Assembly: GCA_963204905.1 (NCBI GenBank)
Contig: CAUJJN010000192.1
Coordinates: forward strand, 1-64,000
Length of the DNA: 64,000 nt
From: Pseudomonadota bacterium
GTDB taxonomy: Bacteria > Pseudomonadota > Alphaproteobacteria > Rhizobiales > Xanthobacteraceae
Direction of reading: 5' to 3'
The position numbers and the translations under genes were made by a program. Numbering within the stretch: the stretch's first letter is position 1; the number at the start of each line of letters is the position of its first letter. Below are positions 57,860-64,000 of this stretch, in pieces. The notes under the pieces were generated by a model, which saw only the letters and a program-made list of their open reading frames with translations, did no database searches and was not told where the DNA came from.

Positions 57860-58898
57860 ACCGGTCATGAGCGCGGATCACGGTGTCGGAGAGATTTCAT
57901 TGCGACGGGCGCGTTGGGGGCGCGGCGAAACCGCGTTCTGGCTGATCGCGGTCGCGGCCGTTTTTGTGTTTTCCGATCGCTACCTGATCCTCACCGAAAT
58001 GGCATGGCTCGGGCTGTTCGCGCTGTCACTGGATCTGATCCTCGGCTATGCCGGCATCGTCTCGCTTGGCCACGCCGCTTTCTTCGGCGTCGGCGCTTAT
58101 TGCGCGGGACTGCTGGCGGTGCATGGCCTGGTCAAGGAGCCGGTGTTGGCGCTGGTCGTCGCCGGTTTGGCCGCGATGGTTCTGGGTTTCGCAACCAGTT
58201 TCCTGGTGATCCGCGGGTCCGAACTCAGCCAGTTGATGGTGACGCTCGGCATCGCACTGCTGCTGCGCGAACTCGCCAACAAGTTTTCCGATATCACTGG
58301 TGGGTTTGATGGCCTGCAGGGCATTGTCATCGATCCTATCCTCGGGCTGTTCGCGTTCGATATCTTCGGCAAGGTTGGCTTCATCTACTGTCTCGTGGTG
58401 CTGTTCGTGCTGTTCCTGTTGGCGCGGCTGATCGTGCATTCGCCGTTCGGGCTGTCGCTGCGCGCAATCCGCAACAATCCGCTGCGCGCGGCCGCCATTG
58501 GCATTCCGGTCAACCGTCGCCTGATCGCGATCTATACGTTATCGGCGTTCTACGCGGGGATCGCGGGCGCGCTGTTCACACAGACGACGGCGCTGGCGTC
58601 GCTTGATGTGTTTTCCTTCGATCGATCCGCCGACCTGTTGCTGGTGCTGGTGATCGGCGGCGCAGGTTATCTGTATGGCGGCTTGATCGGCGCTGTGGTG
58701 TTTCGGGTGCTGCAGGACATGTTCTCGTCGTGGACACCGCAGTTCTGGCAGTTTTGGATCGGGCTGGTGCTGGTGCTGATCGTCCTGATCGGTCGCGACC
58801 GGATGTATCGTGGTGTGTTGTGGTTGCCGCGCCTTGCAATGCGACGCATCCCGGCGCTGCGTGGTGGCGTGGCCGCATCGGATCGGACCCCGTCATGA
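57843..58898 (+). CDS. livM: Branched-chain amino acid-type ABC transporter permease (LivM family)
   Basis: LDLILGYAGIVSLGHAAFFGVGAYCAG, SLRAIRNNPLRAAAIGIPVNR; start may be ATG 57867. Confidence 0.93.
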   Translation: MWRSGEPVMSADHGVGEISLRRARWGRGETAFWLIAVAAVFVFSDRYLILTEMAWLGLFALSLDLILGYAGIVSLGHAAFFGVGAYCAGLLAVHGLVKEPVLALVVAGLAAMVLGFATSFLVIRGSELSQLMVTLGIALLLRELANKFSDITGGFDGLQGIVIDPILGLFAFDIFGKVGFIYCLVVLFVLFLLARLIVHSPFGLSLRAIRNNPLRAAAIGIPVNRRLIAIYTLSAFYAGIAGALFTQTTALASLDVFSFDRSADLLLVLVIGGAGYLYGGLIGAVVFRVLQDMFSSWTPQFWQFWIGLVLVLIVLIGRDRMYRGVLWLPRLAMRRIPALRGGVAASDRTPS

Positions 58899-59647
58899 GC
58901 TTCGCGCTGGAAACCGTCGGTCTCGACAAGCAGTTCGGTGGCCTGCATGTCACCCGCGACCTGTCGCTCAAGATCGCGGCCGGCGCGCGGCACGCCCTGA
59001 TCGGCCCCAACGGCGCCGGCAAGACCACCGTGATCAATCTGCTGACCGGCGTGATCAAACCAAACGGCGGCAGAATTCTACTGGAAGATATCGACATCAC
59101 TCGCCTCTCGGTGCAGGCCCGGGTGCTGCGAGGACTATCCCGCACCTTCCAGATCAATCAGCTCTATGCCGACCTGACGCCGTTGGAAACCATCGGACTC
59201 GCCGTGTCGGAGCGGTTGGGTCACGGCGGTGACTGGTGGCGGCGGCTCGGTTCGCGCGCCGACGTCAATGTCGAGATCGCGGACACGCTGACGCGGTTCC
59301 ATCTGCTCGACGTCATGAACGAGCCAACCGGCACGTTGCCTTACGGCAAGCAGCGGCTGCTGGAGATAGCGCTCGCCATTGCCACCAAACCACGCGTGCT
59401 GCTGCTGGACGAGCCGGCGGCCGGCGTGCCGCAGAGCGAACGCCACGATATCCTTGCCGCCGTCGCCGCCCTGCCGCGCGAGGTGACAGTGCTGCTGATC
59501 GAGCACGATATGGACTTGGTGTTCTCCTTCGCCGATCGAATCTCGGTGCTGGTCAATGGCGCTATGCTGGTGGAAGGCACCCCGGACGAGGTCGGGCGCG
59601 ATCCGCGCGTCAAGGCGGTCTATCTTGGTGAGGGCGCCGATGCCTGA
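58895..59647 (+). CDS. livG: ABC transporter ATP-binding protein (LivG family)
   Basis: MSFALETVGLDKQFGGLHVTRDLSLKI; GPNGAGKTTVINLLTGV; start at 58895 overlapping the livM stop. Confidence 0.93.
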   Translation: MSFALETVGLDKQFGGLHVTRDLSLKIAAGARHALIGPNGAGKTTVINLLTGVIKPNGGRILLEDIDITRLSVQARVLRGLSRTFQINQLYADLTPLETIGLAVSERLGHGGDWWRRLGSRADVNVEIADTLTRFHLLDVMNEPTGTLPYGKQRLLEIALAIATKPRVLLLDEPAAGVPQSERHDILAAVAALPREVTVLLIEHDMDLVFSFADRISVLVNGAMLVEGTPDEVGRDPRVKAVYLGEGADA

Positions 59648-60350
59648 CCTGTTGCACGTCGACAATCTGCGCGCCGGCTATGGCGAGGCCGTGGTGCTGC
59701 CGGATATGACGCTACGGCTCGAAGACGGCGAGGTATTGGCGCTGCTCGGGCGCAACGGCACCGGCAAGACCACCCTGATCAATTCGATCGTTGGCGCGAC
59801 CCGCCGTTTCAGCGGCACCATCCGGCTCGGCGGCACCGACCTGACGCCGCTACGGTCGGACCAGCGCGCCCGCGTCGGCATCGGCTGGGTGCCGCAGGAG
59901 CGCAACATCTTCCGCTCGCTCACTGTCGAGGAAAACATGACCGCGGTGGCGCAGCCCGGGCCGTGGGACGTGGAGCGGGTGTACACCATGTTTCCGCGCC
60001 TCAAGGAGCGGCGCAGGAATTTCGGCAATCAGTTGTCCGGCGGCGAGCAGCAGATGCTGGCGATAGGTCGCGCGCTGACGCTCAATCCCAAGGTGCTGTT
60101 GCTCGACGAGCCGACCGAGGGGCTGGCGCCGATCATCGTGGATGAACTGCTGGCGGCGCTTGGCGCAATCACCCGCGCTGGCGGTATCTGCTCGATCATT
60201 GTCGAGCAGAACGCCCACAAAATTCTTCGCCTGGCCGACCGTGTCGTCATTCTCGATCGTGGCACCATCGTGCACGAAGCCGCGAGTGCGGCGTTGCAGG
60301 CGGACGGGGCGCCGCTGGAGCGCTTCCTCGGCATTGGGGGGAGGGCGTAA
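59640..60350 (+). CDS. livF: ABC transporter ATP-binding protein (LivF family)
   Basis: MPDLLHVDNLRAGYGEAVVLPDMTLRLEDGEVLALLGRNGTGKTTL; LSGGEQQMLAIGRAL; start at 59640 overlapping livG. Confidence 0.93.
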   Translation: MPDLLHVDNLRAGYGEAVVLPDMTLRLEDGEVLALLGRNGTGKTTLINSIVGATRRFSGTIRLGGTDLTPLRSDQRARVGIGWVPQERNIFRSLTVEENMTAVAQPGPWDVERVYTMFPRLKERRRNFGNQLSGGEQQMLAIGRALTLNPKVLLLDEPTEGLAPIIVDELLAALGAITRAGGICSIIVEQNAHKILRLADRVVILDRGTIVHEAASAALQADGAPLERFLGIGGRA

Positions 60351-60430
60351 TGCGCTTGTTGTCGTGACGTCGCTTCGCTACGTTCGCGCCAACGGATCAA
60401 CTGTCCAATTCGATCTCGGGAGTAAGTCTT

Positions 60431-61546
60431 ATGCAAACAACAAAACCGCCGTTTCGTGCCGATGAAGTCGGCAGCCTGTTGCGCCCGCCGCGCATCAAGG
60501 AAGCGCGCGCCAAGCTGGAGAAGGGCGAGATTTCGGCCGACGATCTGCGCAAGGTCGAGGACGTCGAGATTGAGAAGGTCGTGCACAAACAGGCATCGAT
60601 CGGCCTCAAGCTCGCGACTGACGGCGAGTTTCGCCGCTCCTGGTGGCACTTCGATTTCCTCAAGGATCTGGTCGGCTGCGAGCTGTTCCATCCCGATCTG
60701 GGTATCCAGTTCGCCGGCGTGCAGACCCGCCACGACGCGGTGCGCGTGATCGGCAAGGTAGATTTCCCGGACGACCATCCGATGCTCGACCACTTCCGCT
60801 TCCTGAAGAAGCACGCTGACGCGGCGGGGGTGACCGCCAAGATGACGATTCCGTCGCCGGCGGTGCTGCATTTCCGCGGCGGCCGCAACCTGATCTCGAA
60901 GGAGGTCTATCCCGATCTCGAGCCGTTCTTCGAGGACCTCGGCAAGGCCTATCGCAAGGCGGTGAAGGCCTTCTACGACGCCGGCTGCCGCTACCTGCAG
61001 TTCGACGACACGGTGTGGGCCTATCTCTGTTCCGAGGAAGAGCTGAAGAAGTCGCGCGTGCGCGGCGACAATCCGGACGGCTTGCAGGAGATTTACGCGC
61101 GCGTCATCAACTACGCGATCGCGGAGCGCCCGGCGGATATGACCATCACCACGCACGTCTGTCGCGGCAACTTTCGCTCGACCTGGATTTCCTCCGGCGG
61201 CTACGAGCCGGTGGCAGAAACGCTGCTGGGCAAGATCAATTACGACGGCTACTTCCTCGAATACGATTCCGACCGTGCGGGCGGCTTCGAGCCTTTGCGT
61301 TTCCTTCCCAAGGGTAACAAGATCGTTGTGGTCGGCGTTATCACCTCGAAGTTCGGCGAACTGGAAAGCAAGGCCGACATCGAGCGCCGCTTGCGGGAAG
61401 CCGCGAAGTTCGCGCCTTTGGAGCAACTCGCGGTGTCGCCGCAATGCGGCTTCGCCTCGACGGAGGAAGGCAACGTACTATCCGAGGACGAGCAGTGGGC
61501 CAAGTTGAAGCTCGCCGTCGACGTCGCGAAGGAGATGTGGGGTTAA
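60431..61546 (+). CDS. MetE C-terminal-like (cobalamin-independent methionine synthase II family) protein
   Basis: PPFRADEVGSLLRPPRIKEARAKLEKGEIS, DGEFRRSWWHFDFL, YLQFDDTVWAYLCS, THVCRGNFRS, SPQCGFASTEEGN. Confidence 0.85.
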   Translation: MQTTKPPFRADEVGSLLRPPRIKEARAKLEKGEISADDLRKVEDVEIEKVVHKQASIGLKLATDGEFRRSWWHFDFLKDLVGCELFHPDLGIQFAGVQTRHDAVRVIGKVDFPDDHPMLDHFRFLKKHADAAGVTAKMTIPSPAVLHFRGGRNLISKEVYPDLEPFFEDLGKAYRKAVKAFYDAGCRYLQFDDTVWAYLCSEEELKKSRVRGDNPDGLQEIYARVINYAIAERPADMTITTHVCRGNFRSTWISSGGYEPVAETLLGKINYDGYFLEYDSDRAGGFEPLRFLPKGNKIVVVGVITSKFGELESKADIERRLREAAKFAPLEQLAVSPQCGFASTEEGNVLSEDEQWAKLKLAVDVAKEMWG

Positions 61547-61857
61547 CCTGCGTCCTTGGCCGGACTCGCAATCGGGCGCGCGGCCGGGAGCAGGCCGGGC
61601 GTCCGAAGTTGTTGCAGACGTGAACGTCGCTTGGATCGGACTTGTATCCGTAAGAGGTCCAGTTGCCGACACACGATGCTGACTGAAAAACAGCAATGTA
61701 AGTCGATCAAATAGTGATTCACGGAAGGTTTCGATCCTTGGATAAATCGGAGTATCGGAGATATTTCAAGAATTTTGAATGATCGTATTCTCTTCGGCAA
61801 GATTGTCGACTTTATGCTGTAGAAGCTCTATTCTATGAGGCTCTTGAAGCGTTAGAG

Positions 61858-62721
61858 ATGGGGCCCCACGTTTTGCGAAGTTCGTCTACATCAGCTTGTT
61901 ATGGATTGTTGACCTTCCCTAAGTCGCAAAATGTCGGTGATGCTATTCAGGCGATTGCGGCGTCACGGCTTCTACCCAATGTCGATATGCTGATCGACCG
62001 CGAAAGCATCCATCGTGTTCCTTCGGGTCGTCTGATTAAGGTCGTTGGCAATGCGTGGTACGGACATAACGTAGAAAATTGGCCTCCATCCGAGTCGGTC
62101 CAATTTCTGCCCATAAGTATGCATTTGTCGCCCAGGGCGGCGGAATCGTTTCTTTCTAAGGATAATATTCATTATCTGGAGTCCATCGCTCCGATAGGTG
62201 CCCGTGATCTGCATACGCTGTCCTATTTTCAGGATCATGGGGTGCCGTCGTATGTTTCGGGCTGTCTTACACTGACCCTCAGAAGGCCAAGATACATCGC
62301 GCCGATTGGTGGCATAGTATTGTGCGATGTTCCTCAAAGCATCGAAGAATTTGTCAGGTTCAACACACGAAAACGTGTTGATATTGTCACTCACGATGAA
62401 TCTGACGACACAGACATTGTATCGAAAATGACTCGCGCAAGCAGATTATTGCGCAAGTATGCTTCTGCTGACGCTGTTATCACGACGAGATTGCACGCCG
62501 CGTTGCCTGCGCTCGCCATGGGTACCCCAGTGTATCTGGTATTAGCCGTTGATGATGCTTATCGGTTCACGGGCCTGCTTGATTATGTCCGGCACGGAAC
62601 CGTGGACGAGTTTCTCTCCGGCAAGGACTTTGACATTAATGATCCTACTGCGAATGCCGAGACGTATCTCGATAGGGCGTCGGACCTGCGTGAACGCGTG
62701 GCTTCTTTTCTTGAATTGTGA
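61858..62721 (+). CDS. Polysaccharide pyruvyl transferase family protein
   Basis: FPKSQNVGDAIQAIAASRLLP, IGARDLHTLSYFQDHGVPSYVSGCLTLTL, ADAVITTRLHAALPALAMGTPVYLV. Confidence 0.8.
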   Translation: MGPHVLRSSSTSACYGLLTFPKSQNVGDAIQAIAASRLLPNVDMLIDRESIHRVPSGRLIKVVGNAWYGHNVENWPPSESVQFLPISMHLSPRAAESFLSKDNIHYLESIAPIGARDLHTLSYFQDHGVPSYVSGCLTLTLRRPRYIAPIGGIVLCDVPQSIEEFVRFNTRKRVDIVTHDESDDTDIVSKMTRASRLLRKYASADAVITTRLHAALPALAMGTPVYLVLAVDDAYRFTGLLDYVRHGTVDEFLSGKDFDINDPTANAETYLDRASDLRERVASFLEL

Positions 62722-62777
62722 GATATATTTAGGCGGTGTAAATTTGGCTCATATTTTAAGTGTATGGATGGGGCGTC

Positions 62778-63686
62778 ATGTTTGGGACTGATAAGGATGG
62801 AGTCGTAGGGGATTCGACCGCGTCCGCTCCTCCGTATTTCAAGAGACTTTTGGAGGATGAAGGGGCGGTCGTGACTGAGATCGCGTTTCTCAGCGGGAAG
62901 CTGGAAAGTGCAATTGCGGATGGGAAGCTGCTGCGGGAGCAGATACTCGACTGTGAAAAGCGCATAGTCAAAGGCATTGCAGCGCGCGCTAAGCTCGAGG
63001 TTTTGTATGAAAGTTGCAAGACAAAGGCCGATCTCGCCGAGGGGGCATTGGAAAAGGCGAGTACGCTGACCTTGCAGCTGGAAGAGCTTGGCCGGGCTAA
63101 TTTGGCCCTGCGGCATGATATTGAGAAGATGAATCATGAGCTCGAAGATAAGGAGGCCAGCTTACAGCGCATGACTGGCGAGCTGTCCGCGCTTCAGGGG
63201 CAAATGGTGTATCGCGAATTGTCGAACACCGAGATCGTTGAACCTGCGAATACTTCCAACGAAGCCGCTCATAAACGAATGTCTGAACTTGAGCGGGATG
63301 TCGCGCGGCTCTCCACCCAGAAGACAGCTGCAATGGCGGAAAATCTTGTTCTGCGAGACAACGTCTGGCGGAAAAGCAATGAGATTTCTGCACTTCATGC
63401 ACAGCTTGAGTTCAAGAACAATGAGGTTTCTGAGCTTCAAGCGCGGCTCGAGTTCAGGAACAATGAGATTTCTGAGCTTCAAGCGCGGTTCGAGTTCAAG
63501 AATAATGAGGTTTCTGAGCTTCAAACGCGGCTTGAGTTCAAGAACAACGAGATGTCCGAGATTAGCGCGGAACTCCAGCAAGTGCCTTGGCGGGCAGTGT
63601 CTGTCTATCGTAAATGCAGGCGCTTTATTCCATTGAGCCTGCTGAAACTGGCCGGACGCGGCGTCAAAGTGTCATCGGCAAAGTAG
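62778..63686 (+). CDS. Predicted coiled-coil protein with heptad-like tandem repeats
   Basis: Long charged helical sequence with LEFKNNEVSELQAR repeats; start ATG 62778 or 62760. Confidence 0.7.
   Translation: MFGTDKDGVVGDSTASAPPYFKRLLEDEGAVVTEIAFLSGKLESAIADGKLLREQILDCEKRIVKGIAARAKLEVLYESCKTKADLAEGALEKASTLTLQLEELGRANLALRHDIEKMNHELEDKEASLQRMTGELSALQGQMVYRELSNTEIVEPANTSNEAAHKRMSELERDVARLSTQKTAAMAENLVLRDNVWRKSNEISALHAQLEFKNNEVSELQARLEFRNNEISELQARFEFKNNEVSELQTRLEFKNNEMSEISAELQQVPWRAVSVYRKCRRFIPLSLLKLAGRGVKVSSAK
63405..63572 (+). repeat. Four tandem 42-bp units (14 aa) inside the coiled-coil CDS
   Basis: CTTGAGTTCAAGAACAATGAGGTTTCTGAGCTTCAAGCGCGG repeated, last copy degenerate. Confidence 0.92.
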
Positions 63687-63698
63687 TGAGCTTGTCGC

Positions 63699-64000
63699 AT
63701 GTCGGACAATGAATTCATCGACGGGCTCGAATGTCTTTCGTATGTCAGTCTTCCGTCTCACCGCTATCTAGCCGAGGGTTACGATCGCCCTGGTGGCCCG
63801 AACATCGGCGCGTCTGGTGAAAACCTTACAGTCATGTTTTTGTCGATGGACAGAGTTTCCCTGAGTGAACGCTTGTGCAGAAGCATAGAAAAGCAGATTC
63901 CTCATTTTAAGGGAGAGATTCTGGCTGTCGATAACGGGTCGCAACCGGAAGAGTTGGAGACCTTGCAACGGATTCTCGCATCACTTCCGTTTCGCACGAG
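63699..64000 (+). CDS. Glycosyltransferase family 2, N-terminal part, runs off the window
   Basis: Open from ATG 63699 to the window end (not in ORF track): LTVMFLSMDRVSLSERLCRSIEKQIPHFKGEILAVDNGSQPEELE. Confidence 0.7.
   Translation, partial: MSDNEFIDGLECLSYVSLPSHRYLAEGYDRPGGPNIGASGENLTVMFLSMDRVSLSERLCRSIEKQIPHFKGEILAVDNGSQPEELETLQRILASLPFRT

Noticed and set aside
63405-63572. CRISPR-like short array
   Set aside because: Units are contiguous without unique spacers, stay in frame and encode a coiled coil
63162-63581. Antisense LELKPRLKLRNLI repeat protein
   Set aside because: Mirror of the 42-bp coding repeat; no independent evidence

Overview
The window is an alphaproteobacterial chromosome segment, most like Bradyrhizobiaceae (Bradyrhizobium/Rhodopseudomonas/Afipia) by gene content and repeat style; that placement is inference. 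Three blocks are visible. (A) Three branched-chain-amino-acid-type (Liv/HAAT) ABC transporter loci at about 1-3.1 kb, 42.8-50.0 kb and 55.7-60.4 kb, each next to CoA-linked or one-carbon genes (CaiB/BaiF CoA-transferases, acyl-CoA ligases, a MetE-like protein). (B) A surface-polysaccharide region at about 5.4-41.3 kb: nucleotide-sugar enzymes, CapD/WbpM-like, WecA/WbpL-like, Wzm/Wzt-like ABC exporter, O-antigen-ligase-like protein, at least seven glycosyltransferases, GtrA, AGE-family epimerase, ManC. It also contains a type I secretion ABC/MFP pair, a leaderless matrixin metalloprotease with six FG-GAP-like repeats, and a two-gene MotAB/ExbBD/ZorAB-like ion-channel motor directly upstream of manC. 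(C) The start of a second polysaccharide locus at 61.86 kb (pyruvyl-transferase-like, coiled-coil repeat protein, GT2 running off the window). The most interesting candidate for an undescribed system is the motor pair embedded in the polysaccharide cluster. Secondary candidates are the orphan small ORF in front of the T1SS, the 1116-aa composite glycosyltransferase, the palindromes that follow the substrate-binding-protein gene in two separate Liv operons, and a 4 x 14-bp tandem repeat in a divergent promoter region. No tRNA, rRNA or CRISPR was recognised. All family assignments come from reading motifs by eye; no database search was run.
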